Source: an uncultured Acetatifactor sp. (GTDB lineage: Bacteria; Bacillota; Clostridia; Lachnospirales; Lachnospiraceae). Taken from it: 28,594 nucleotides of DNA. Below the pieces are notes generated by a model. That model saw only the letters and a list, made by a program, of their open reading frames with translations, did no database searches and had not been told where the DNA came from. Shown piece after piece: positions 15,291-22,102 of this stretch; the first letter of the stretch is position 1; every line of letters starts with the position of its first letter. The stretch is taken from positions 1 to 28,594 of the forward strand of contig CAJUAH010000032.1 of assembly GCA_910584375.1 (NCBI GenBank), read 5' to 3'. The translations under genes and the position numbers were made by a program.

Positions 15291-16106
15291 TTATCTTGTA
15301 TAGATTCTATCAGCCTTATATAAAATCCCATGCTTATCCTGTTGGAATTTAAGTCCATCCGGCACTGAGAATTCATGATAGAGAGATTCTCCGCAAAACC
15401 TGCTTTTATAGATTGTGTCATTAGAAGTTTTGCCATCAATGATTTCCTGTAATCCATCCCGCAGGGCTCGCATCAAAGCAATATCGTCATAATCTCTTGC
15501 ATGGCCATGTAAAATTACGTCAGCCTCATTTTCCAAAGACATGATTCTGTCTAACGATTTAACCGCATCCTCAATGAACAAACATCCATCCCCCTGTAAA
15601 TACAGGTGATGATTGATTCCGTCTCCGCTGAAGAGAATTCTTTCCTCAGGGCACAGTAACACAAGTTCACCGGGCGTATGTCCGGAAAGTGCATATATTT
15701 TAAGTGTAATGCCTCCCAAGTCAATAACGTCGCCTTCTTCAATATACTCAAATGGGGGAACTGTTAAATTTCTTTTTTTCATCTTCTCAATAAACTGCGG
15801 CTCCGATAAAAGCATCTGAGCAAGTTCTACATCTGTCTTACTTATAAATACTTTATCAAAATATACATTCCCATATATATGATCCGGATGTCCATGGGTG
15901 TTAATTACTGTAATCGGTTTATCTGTCAGCTCACGCACAACATTCTGCAAATTGTTATAACCCATCATAGTATCAATGACTGCAACGCGTTCTTCACCTA
16001 TTAATATGTATCCCGTAGCCTCATGTGCCTCATCCATCAGGTACAGATTGGCGCGCATCTGCTTTACAAATAATTCTTTATCTTCGTATCCCATTTTACG
16101 TTTCAT
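15291..16106 (-). CDS. Metallo-beta-lactamase-fold hydrolase
   Basis: A 271-residue cytosolic protein with a full MBL metal site: THGHPDH (His 71, His 73, Asp 75, His 76), GHTPGE (His 143), FSGDG (Asp 162) and LHGH (His 200 or 202). This is the glyoxalase-II/RNase-Z-like group that uses two metal ions to hydrolyse esters, thioesters or phosphodiesters; substrate unknown. The start is ATG 16106 with GGTGAGGAT before it; a TTG two codons upstream is less likely. The gene and its surroundings are visibly richer in A and T than the neighbouring purL and peptidase genes, hinting at acquisition. It follows a 47-codon frame that ends ten bases before this ATG. Confidence 0.9.
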   Translation of the reverse strand: MKRKMGYEDKELFVKQMRANLYLMDEAHEATGYILIGEERVAVIDTMMGYNNLQNVVRELTDKPITVINTHGHPDHIYGNVYFDKVFISKTDVELAQMLLSEPQFIEKMKKRNLTVPPFEYIEEGDVIDLGGITLKIYALSGHTPGELVLLCPEERILFSGDGINHHLYLQGDGCLFIEDAVKSLDRIMSLENEADVILHGHARDYDDIALMRALRDGLQEIIDGKTSNDTIYKSRFCGESLYHEFSVPDGLKFQQDKHGILYKADRIYTR

Positions 16107-16115
16107 TTCCAATCC

Positions 16116-16259
16116 TCACCTGAAAATAAATAAAGAGTTATCGTACAAACAATCAGAACAACTATCTGACTTATCATTATTACTTTTGGGGTCTTCCCGC
16201 AAAAAAGTTGCCGTCTTATACCCCCATCCGTCTCCTAAGGTCGTGATTTTCTTTTCCAT
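16116..16259 (-). CDS. Small ORF directly upstream of the MBL-fold gene
   Basis: 47 residues starting MEKKITTLGDGWGYKTATF and ending SLFIFR. AAGGAG lies five bases before the ATG, a strong site. The stop TGA is within the ribosome site of the MBL gene, so translation of the two could be coupled. It carries two Cys in SCSDCLYDN. No family recognised; it may be a leader peptide, a small functional protein or a gene remnant. Confidence 0.4.
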   Translation of the reverse strand: MEKKITTLGDGWGYKTATFLREDPKSNNDKSDSCSDCLYDNSLFIFR

Positions 16260-16270
16260 TATGCTCCTTG

Positions 16271-16359
16271 TGGGTCTATGCAGAAAAAATGACTGTCTGT
16301 ACCCCCCTTTTTGTTGCACAACAAGGGGTAAAAGAAACAAATTTCTGTGTATAGACCCA
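16271..16359 (-). promoter_or_regulatory. Large leader hairpin before the small ORF and MBL gene
   Basis: On the minus strand TGGGTCTAT, ACA, CAGAAA pairs with TTTCTG, C, ATAGACCCA to form the outer stem. An inner stem has TACCCC with GGGGTA and a further TTGTTG / CAACAA apex. The 3' end of the structure is eight bases from the AAGGAG ribosome site of the 47-codon ORF, so it could gate translation. It may instead be a small palindromic mobile repeat, since the ends are an 18-base imperfect inverted repeat; no target-site duplication is evident. No riboswitch class recognised. Confidence 0.45.
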
Positions 16360-16478
16360 TCCAATCTCCAAAACAGAGGGAATATCCTCATAATATGGGT
16401 ATAAAAATAAGATTTTTTTCTATATGCCCACCAGAATCAAAACCGAATGTCTTCCCCGTGAGATGGATTCAAAAATAA

Positions 16479-16823
16479 TTATGCCGCAAATTCCTCCCTT
16501 GCGCAAAGCATCATCCAATGATATGCCTTACCCCCTGGTGGCATATCTGGCGCATATTTTCCGTTTTGTCCGCATCCGCGCCAGAAGAAACCTTCCAACC
16601 TCCGATCTACATATTTAATCAAAAATATTTGCCTGCCATCCACAATAATATTTATTGCCTCATTTTCAAATGTACCATAAGCAAATCCAACTGTGGAGCC
16701 TGCCGGATACAGCTCCGGATGGGTAATCGTTCCTGTATGGACTCGAGCAATAAATTGCTCAGTGAACACGTCAGTGCGGAGTTTGCCGCGCAAACTCTGC
16801 GAGGATATTTTCGAGCTTAGCAC
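16479..16823 (-). pseudogene. Orphan ORF whose 5' part lies in palindromic element C
   Basis: An open frame of 114 codons. The last 70 residues (from VGFAYGTFENEAIN through RLEGFFWRGCGQNG to AREEFAA) have a protein-like composition, whereas the first 40 are simply a translation of element C. No ribosome site is seen at a sensible start. I read it as the 3' remnant of a gene whose front was replaced or disrupted by the element. It could also be chance coding in AT-rich DNA. The rest of 16360-16478 is AT-rich spacer with no gene seen. Confidence 0.3.
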
Positions 16824-16883
16824 CTGCTACGTGTTCAATCGAGCGAGAGCGCGTCCAAACAGGAATGATTACCCGTCCGGAGC
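16712..16883 (-). repeat. Palindromic element, copy C (expanded)
   Basis: 172 bases, in reverse orientation to copies A and B. The outer arms (GCTCCGGATGGGTAATC side against GATTACCCGTCCGGAGC side) pair over about 28 positions with a few mismatches. The conserved GCGCTCTCGCTC is at 16852-16841 and the inner stem TGAACACGT / ACGTGTTCA at 16837-16829 and 16771-16763. Relative to A and B the apical CAA is replaced by a 21-base hairpin (GAGTTTG-CGCGG-CAAACTC), and a second small hairpin GAGCAATTTATTGCTC is added in the 3' half. Confidence 0.8.
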
Positions 16884-16917
16884 GTCCCCTTCGCCGCTCC
16901 CCTCCACTTGCATACAC

Positions 16918-17853
16918 CTACTCATGCAACCTATGCACCAATCTGTAAACAATATCCCCCTGATTAATCAGCGCCTTAGTATGCGCAAAAAACACAATCC
17001 CATCCGTAGGCGCCAAAATGGTCTCCCGTACCGTCCCCTCCTGAGGATCAATAATCTCCGCCAGCGGACGTCCATAGCGCACATCATCCCCGGGACGCAC
17101 CAGCCCTAAAAAGATCCCCGCATAGCCTGCATGCACGTCCGACAGATCCTGCTCGTACAGCACATGGCTGATATACCCGCTGTGACTCTCATAGCGTATG
17201 ATCCCCATCCGTTTCAAAAACCGCAGCACCGCCGCCACCGCCTGCCTGGCGCTGGGGGCGTCGATCTCCCGGTTGGTCTTGGTGAACAGGGAAAAGGCCG
17301 CAGTATTCGCGTCCTGCCAGTTGTAATTCAGCGTGCCCGTATCGATGGGCGCGGGTTTATGCACCACCACATAGGGCAGCCCGAACAGGTTCGCCAGAGA
17401 CGTATTCTGATAACCGGTCTCCATCATCCGCACATGGGGCATAAACTCCCCCTCCATATAAAAGGAGGCAAACTGGATCCCATAGATATAGCTGCCCATA
17501 TCCTCCAGCAGCGCATGGGCGATCCGCCTGTCCTGCTCCCCGTAGGAATTGCCGGGAAAAGCGCGGTTCAGATCGCTGTTGTCCACCCCGAAAAACCGCC
17601 GCCCCACATTGATGCCGTAACTGTTGACCGCCGGAATCACCTGGATCTGTTTGCCTGTACTGATACAATTGTTATTCTCCAGTTCCTTCAGCGCCTGTAT
17701 GAGTTGGGAACAGACATACATCTGCTGTATCTCGTTTCCCCGCAGCGCTCCCACGATACAGGCGGAGCGCTCCCCCTGCCCGAAGGTATAGCCCACGATC
17801 TTCATATCTTCCCGATAAGTGGAATGCACCGTATAGATCTCATGAGTATGCAT
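16918..17853 (-). CDS. Aspartoacylase/M14-like protein lacking catalytic residues (pseudoenzyme)
   Basis: A 311-residue paralogue of the protein encoded directly upstream (18810-17875), of the same length and order of motifs. The zinc motif GTHGDE of its partner is here GALRGNE (Arg 38 for His; Glu 41 kept). The third zinc His is replaced by Gln 127 (GIQFAS for DVHSSD). The catalytic Glu of VVELGQG is absent (AFSLFTKTN). The substrate-binding DLNRAFPG with Arg 97 is retained, as is the C-terminal beta-rich domain (GDIVYRLVHRL). Two of three metal ligands and the general base are thus lost, so hydrolase activity is unlikely; a binding or regulatory role with the partner is inferred. AAAGGAAACGT precedes the ATG; the gap to the partner is 21 bases. 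Confidence 0.85.
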   Translation of the reverse strand: MHTHEIYTVHSTYREDMKIVGYTFGQGERSACIVGALRGNEIQQMYVCSQLIQALKELENNNCISTGKQIQVIPAVNSYGINVGRRFFGVDNSDLNRAFPGNSYGEQDRRIAHALLEDMGSYIYGIQFASFYMEGEFMPHVRMMETGYQNTSLANLFGLPYVVVHKPAPIDTGTLNYNWQDANTAAFSLFTKTNREIDAPSARQAVAAVLRFLKRMGIIRYESHSGYISHVLYEQDLSDVHAGYAGIFLGLVRPGDDVRYGRPLAEIIDPQEGTVRETILAPTDGIVFFAHTKALINQGDIVYRLVHRLHE

Positions 17854-17874
17854 ATACGTTTCCTTTCTGATGGC

Positions 17875-18810
17875 CTACATAATGCCTGTCAGGATCCGCG
17901 CCAGCAGATCCCCTTCATAGACCACCGGGTAGTTGCGCAGCGTGAACAGCAGCCCGTCCCTGCCCGCCGTGATCCGGCTTTTTACCTGCCCCGTCATGGG
18001 ATCCACGATCTCGCCGATCAGTTCTCCCACGCAGACAAAATGATTGTGCTTGCTCCTGGAGAGAAAGATCCCGTCTGTCTCGCTGCGGATAAACTCTACT
18101 TTTCCGTCGCTGGAGATAGCCGGCATCTGCGAGGGCGGCACTTCCCCCGTCCACAGTCCCATCTCATGCATCACATTGAAAATGCCGTCCACCACCTGGT
18201 TTCCGTAGGTGATATTGATGCTGTTGCCCTGCCCCAGCTCCACCACCATCGTGGGAACTCCCATGATATTCAGGGAATGCGCCAGCGTGGCCTCATGCAC
18301 CGTGGCAGTGGCGTTCATCCAGATCACATCCACATTCATCAACTTGGCGAAAGGCAGCATCCTCTCCGCAAACTCCTCGCTGAGCCGCACCTGGGGAATC
18401 TCCTGTACGAAAATATCGCTGGAATGCACATCAATACACAGATCCGCCCCGATCAGGTCATCCACCACCGCCGCCGCAACCTGCTCCATGACATTGCCCT
18501 CCCGGCTGCCGGGAAACATCCGGTTCATATCCATATCATTGACCGGAAGCGCCTTGCTGGCCAGATCGATACCCAGCGGATTCAGCGCGGGATAGATATC
18601 CACGATACCCGCCATATGCTCCGGCTGCTCCGCGATACGCCGGGCCACCTCATAACAGATATACTGACCCTCCAGCTCATCGCCATGGGTTCCGGACACA
18701 ATGGCCACACGCCCAAGAGATCTGGTATCTTTTTGATAGCAGATTCTGTTCCGGCGAATGATCAGATGTTCTCCCACCGGCAGCTGCATCGAAACGATCG
18801 TCTCTATCAT
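17875..18810 (-). CDS. Succinylglutamate desuccinylase/aspartoacylase-family zinc hydrolase (M14-like)
   Basis: A 311-residue enzyme with the complete active site of the AstE/AspA group: zinc ligands His 42 and Glu 45 in GTHGDELEG, His 129 in DVHSSD, general base Glu 191 in VVELGQG and substrate Arg 97 in MDMNRMFPG. The C-terminal 100 residues form the beta-barrel-like cap typical of the family (DGIFLSR, then GEIVDPMTGQV, EGDLLARIL). It should remove an acyl group from an N-acyl amino acid or amide; exact substrate unknown. GGGGAG precedes the ATG. The gene heads a two-gene unit with the degenerate paralogue and follows the tetR terminator, so it probably has its own promoter or partial read-through from tetR. 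Confidence 0.9.
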   Translation of the reverse strand: MIETIVSMQLPVGEHLIIRRNRICYQKDTRSLGRVAIVSGTHGDELEGQYICYEVARRIAEQPEHMAGIVDIYPALNPLGIDLASKALPVNDMDMNRMFPGSREGNVMEQVAAAVVDDLIGADLCIDVHSSDIFVQEIPQVRLSEEFAERMLPFAKLMNVDVIWMNATATVHEATLAHSLNIMGVPTMVVELGQGNSINITYGNQVVDGIFNVMHEMGLWTGEVPPSQMPAISSDGKVEFIRSETDGIFLSRSKHNHFVCVGELIGEIVDPMTGQVKSRITAGRDGLLFTLRNYPVVYEGDLLARILTGIM

Positions 18811-18832
18811 CTTTGGACTCCCCTTTCCCTGT

Positions 18833-18865
18833 CATAAAATATGCTCCCGCCGCAGACAGGAGCAT
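18833..18865 (-). terminator. Intrinsic terminator after tetR-family gene
   Basis: The minus strand has ATGCTCC (18865-18859), loop of 11 bases, GGAGCAT (18847-18841), then ATTTTATG. A seven-pair stem with a modest U-tract, placed five bases after the TetR stop. It may be partial, since the peptidase gene starts 23 bases further. Confidence 0.65.
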
Positions 18866-18870
18866 GTTCT

Positions 18871-19455
18871 CTATTCTTCCATTCCCAGAGCGGTCAGAAT
18901 ATACAGAAATTCCCGATCCACCATATCCGCCGTGATACCGATCGTCTGGGCATTAATCTTCAGACCCTCCAACACGAACATGATGTTGCGGGCCGTTCCC
19001 TCGCTGTCCAGACAGTAAAACTCGCCGTTATCCACGCCGGCTTCGATAAGTTTCTGTATGATCTTCACCGCCGAATCAAACTGTTTCTTCAGAATATTGT
19101 CCTTTTTGGGCAAATTATTTTCAAAATAAAACTCATAGGTAGCCTGGGTCAGGGTATCCTTTTTCCGCAGCAGTTCCTTTTTCTGCTCTTTTAAAAATAA
19201 AGTCAGGATATCCGCCGCCGTAGCGTCCTCGGTGATACTGTCCGAGAACACGTCGTCCGCCTCCTCGCTCTCCAGTTTCAGCACCTCCAGAAAGATTTCG
19301 GCAGTGCTGTTAAAATAGAGATACAGACCGCCTCTGCTGATATCGCAGGCCTCCACGATATCCTTCATGGTCACTCTCTTATAGCCTTTTTCCATAAAGA
19401 CCCGGCGAGCCGTCTCCAAAATATACTTCCTCTTCTGTAGCGATTTTTCTCCCAT
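18871..19455 (-). CDS. TetR/AcrR-family transcriptional regulator
   Basis: A 194-residue protein. The N-terminal DNA-binding domain is at residues 8-55: KRKYILETARRVFMEKGYKR, then TMKDIVEACDISRGGLYLYF, the classic TetR helix-turn-helix ending in (G-x-)LY-x-YF. The C-terminal ligand domain is all-helical. ATG 19455 is used, with GGAGAGGCAG before it; a GTG four codons upstream is possible. It lies upstream of the M14-like pair on the same strand, so these are candidate targets. A good promoter in 19456-19545 is not evident; the region holds only a GC-rich spacer. Confidence 0.92.
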   Translation of the reverse strand: MGEKSLQKRKYILETARRVFMEKGYKRVTMKDIVEACDISRGGLYLYFNSTAEIFLEVLKLESEEADDVFSDSITEDATAADILTLFLKEQKKELLRKKDTLTQATYEFYFENNLPKKDNILKKQFDSAVKIIQKLIEAGVDNGEFYCLDSEGTARNIMFVLEGLKINAQTIGITADMVDREFLYILTALGMEE

Positions 19456-19545
19456 CTGCCTCTCCACTCTTACCTCTATCCATACTATGGCGCTTTTGCA
19501 TGCCCGCCGCGCCGAATCACACGTTTCCCCTTCTCTCCCGGACTC

Positions 19546-20001
19546 CTATTCGAGATGTCTGTCCCAATACTCCACGATCTCCCGCATTTTATTCAGTACC
19601 AGATAGAAAATATTCTCCTGCACGGCCTGCGTCCACAGATAAGCCTTGGTGTTCCCGCCCAGCACATACTTTGACAGGATGCCGCACAGCACGTCCCACT
19701 CACGGATCGTGGCGGTTTTTATGACCCTGCGCTCGTCCTCCGGGGTTCTGATCCGCTTGCGGGAATATATGTATGCGTAATTACGATCCATAAATGAGGA
19801 TTTCGCCGCCTCCTTAACAAAACTCAACACCGTACTGTCATATACCGGAAATGACATCGTGTTATTACCATCCAAACTTCCGTCATAGGAAGAGCCTGTC
19901 CGCATGCCCGCGTGTTCCTCAAACCATGGCAGATAGCGCAGAAGGGGCGTCAGAGCCTCCTTGTACTGATCCGCCAATTCACGCATATATTCCTGTTTCA
20001 A
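19546..20001 (-). CDS. DUF6508-like protein
   Basis: A 151-residue protein. LTPLLRYLPWFEEH, then MSFPVYDSTVLSFVKEA, then a C-terminal region with CGILSKYVLGGNTKAYLW and a final helix resembles the DUF6508 pattern as I recall it (an F/L-P-x-F start, a PxY-x-x-x-V-x-x-F block, an I-x-x-L-(T/S)-x-x-V-x-G block). Function unknown. The start is TTG 20001, because AGGAGG sits nine bases upstream; TTG 20010 abuts the ribosome site and ATG 19986 has none. A TATACT -10 element at 20042-20037 with TTGCTT 16 bases upstream is the likely promoter. Confidence 0.7.
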   Translation of the reverse strand: MKQEYMRELADQYKEALTPLLRYLPWFEEHAGMRTGSSYDGSLDGNNTMSFPVYDSTVLSFVKEAAKSSFMDRNYAYIYSRKRIRTPEDERRVIKTATIREWDVLCGILSKYVLGGNTKAYLWTQAVQENIFYLVLNKMREIVEYWDRHLE

Positions 20002-20036
20002 TACTACCAACCTCCTCGAAAAGCTATATATAATTT

Positions 20037-20064
20037 AGTATACCATCCCTTTTTCAAAAAGCAA
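20037..20064 (-). promoter_or_regulatory. Promoter of the DUF6508-like gene
   Basis: The minus strand has TTGCTT, a 16-base spacer and TATACT (20042-20037) just ahead of the AGGAGG and TTG start. The -35 match is weak (3 of 6). Confidence 0.5.
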
Positions 20065-20102
20065 AGAGTTTTCTGTAAAAAAAGCCAGAATAGAGCAGAA
20101 TA

Positions 20103-20135
20103 AAGTAAAAACCCCGGAATTGCTCCGAGGTTTTT
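20103..20135 (-). terminator. Intrinsic terminator of the ABC exporter operon
   Basis: The minus strand has AAAAACCTCGGA, loop GCAAT, TCCGGGGTTTTT, then ACTTTA. An eleven-pair stem with one G-U or mismatch, starting seven bases after the last stop of the operon. Confidence 0.85.
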
Positions 20136-20141
20136 GCCGTT

Positions 20142-22100
20142 TTACGCCTTCAGGCCCGTATACAACTGATAATATTTTCCCTTTTCCTCCAACAGCTGTT
20201 CGTGCGTGCCCCGCTCGATGATCCGTCCCTGTTCCAGCACCATGATACAGTCCGAGTTGCGCACCGTGGAGAGGCGGTGGGCGATCACAAAAGTGGTTCT
20301 TCCCTTCATCAGTTTATCCATACCGTCCTGCACGATACGCTCTGTGCGCGTATCGATGGAACTGGTGGCCTCATCCAGGATCAGCACCGGCGGATCCGCA
20401 ATAGCGGCCCGGGCGATGGCCAGCAGCTGCCGCTGTCCCTGGCTCAGGTTTGCGCCGTCCCCGTGCAGCATGGTATTGTACCCCTCCGGCAGACGCCGGA
20501 TAAAGCCGTCCGCGTTGGCCAGCCGGGCTGCCGCCATCACCTCTTCCTCCGTGGCGTCCAGCTTGCCGTAGCGTATATTTTCCATGACCGTGCCGGTGAA
20601 CAGATGCGTATCCTGCAGCACAATCCCCAGGGAGCGCCGCAGATCGTCCTTTTTGATCTTGTTTATATTGATGCCGTCATAGCGGATCTTACCGTCCTGA
20701 ATACTGTAAAAACGGTTGATCAGGTTGGTGATCGTGGTCTTCCCGGCGCCGGTGGACCCCACAAAGGCGATCTTCTGCCCGGGTTGGGCGAAAAGCTCTA
20801 TATCGTGCAGGATCATCTTCTCGTCCGTATAGCCGAAGTCCACATGGTCGAACACCACGTCCCCTTTCAGCTCCGTGTAGGTCACGGTGTCGCTGTCTTT
20901 GTGGTAGTGTTTCCAGGCCCACAGGCCGGTGCGCCCGTCAGACTCCACCAGCTCCGCGGCGCCGTTTCTCTGCGCGTTGACCAGCTCCACATAGCCGTCG
21001 TCCGCTTCCGGCGCCTCATCCATGAGACGGAAGATACGGTCTGCGCCTGCCAGCGCCATGATGATGCTGTTAAACTGCATCGTGATCTGGTTGATGGGCA
21101 TACTGAAGGATTTGTTCAACGTCAGAAACGCCGCAAGATCTCCCAGGGACAGGCCGGAAATCCCGGTGATGGCCAGCATCCCCCCCGTCACCGCGCACAC
21201 CACATAGCTCAGGTTGCCGAGCTGAGCGTTGACAGGGCCCATCACATTGCCGAACTTGTTGGCCCGGTAAGCGCTGTCGCAGAGCCTGTCGTTCAGCTCG
21301 TTGAACTGTTTCAGACTTTCCTCCTCATGACAGAATACCTTTACCACCTTCTGCCCGGTCATGGTCTCCTCGATACATCCGTTCAACGCGCCCAGATCGC
21401 GCTGCTGTGACAGAAAGAAACGGCTGGACAGAGAACCCACTTTTTTAGCCGCCAGCATCATCACGGCCACCATGAGCAGCGTCACCAGTGTCAGCGGGAT
21501 ATCCAGCGCCAACATGGCTGCCAGTGTGGACACCACACTGATTACGCTGTTGAGGAGCTGGGGAATGCTCTGGCTGATCATCTGCCGCATGGTATCTATA
21601 TCATTGGTGTATATGGACATGATATCGCCGTGGGCATGGGTATCAAAATACCGTATCGGCAGTTCCTCCATCTTTTCAAACAGATCGTTTCGCAGATTCC
21701 TCTGGGTACCCTGGGTCACATAGATCATGAGCCTGGACTGGACAAAGGACGCCAGCACGCCCAGTCCGTAAAAGCAGGCCACTCTGCCGATCGCGCCTGC
21801 CAGCGGGCCAAAATCCGGCTCCTGCTGCAGCAGCAGAGGAGCGATATATTCATCGATCAGCGTGCGCATGAACAGGGTTCCCTGCAAAGAGGCCAGCACT
21901 GTGGTCACAATGCAGATCACCACCACGATCCAGTGGATGGCATAATCCTTGAATGTATAGCCCAGCACCCTCTTGAGCAGTCTGCCTGGATGCTCGATCT
22001 TGGGTCTGGGTCCCCTCGGCCCTCTTGGTCCTCCGGGGCCATGTCCCCTCTGACCGGGGCCGCGGTTCGTACTCTGCATGGTTCTATTTTCCTCTGCCAT
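20142..22100 (-). CDS. ABC exporter subunit, membrane domain fused to ATPase (YheH/BmrD-like)
   Basis: A 652-residue half transporter. After a 40-residue Gly/Pro/Arg-rich cytosolic tail (RGPGQRGHGPGGPRGPRGPR) come six transmembrane helices in about residues 55-335, then the ATPase. Walker A is GSTGAGKTT near residue 447, the signature is LSQGQRQ, and Walker B is VLILDEATSSID near 572, with a canonical catalytic Glu and a Gln in place of the second Gly of LSGGQ. It pairs with the upstream subunit to form a heterodimeric exporter, likely for drugs or lipophilic compounds. The start is ATG 22100, preceded by AGGGGGG; it lies within three bases of the upstream stop, so the two genes are translationally coupled. 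Confidence 0.93.
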   Translation of the reverse strand: MAEENRTMQSTNRGPGQRGHGPGGPRGPRGPRPKIEHPGRLLKRVLGYTFKDYAIHWIVVVICIVTTVLASLQGTLFMRTLIDEYIAPLLLQQEPDFGPLAGAIGRVACFYGLGVLASFVQSRLMIYVTQGTQRNLRNDLFEKMEELPIRYFDTHAHGDIMSIYTNDIDTMRQMISQSIPQLLNSVISVVSTLAAMLALDIPLTLVTLLMVAVMMLAAKKVGSLSSRFFLSQQRDLGALNGCIEETMTGQKVVKVFCHEEESLKQFNELNDRLCDSAYRANKFGNVMGPVNAQLGNLSYVVCAVTGGMLAITGISGLSLGDLAAFLTLNKSFSMPINQITMQFNSIIMALAGADRIFRLMDEAPEADDGYVELVNAQRNGAAELVESDGRTGLWAWKHYHKDSDTVTYTELKGDVVFDHVDFGYTDEKMILHDIELFAQPGQKIAFVGSTGAGKTTITNLINRFYSIQDGKIRYDGININKIKKDDLRRSLGIVLQDTHLFTGTVMENIRYGKLDATEEEVMAAARLANADGFIRRLPEGYNTMLHGDGANLSQGQRQLLAIARAAIADPPVLILDEATSSIDTRTERIVQDGMDKLMKGRTTFVIAHRLSTVRNSDCIMVLEQGRIIERGTHEQLLEEKGKYYQLYTGLKA

Positions 22101-22102
22101 GA

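Noticed and set aside
16178..16195. ACTTTTGGGGTCT shared with the 23-bp repeats at 28211-28295
   Set aside because: Only 13 bases match, without further similarity on either side. It may be chance, so no relationship is claimed.
17131..18837. Long plus-strand open frame (568 codons) opposite the M14-like pair
   Set aside because: It spans two real genes and their gap on the other strand, which a true gene would be unlikely to do. Composition is that of an antisense shadow.
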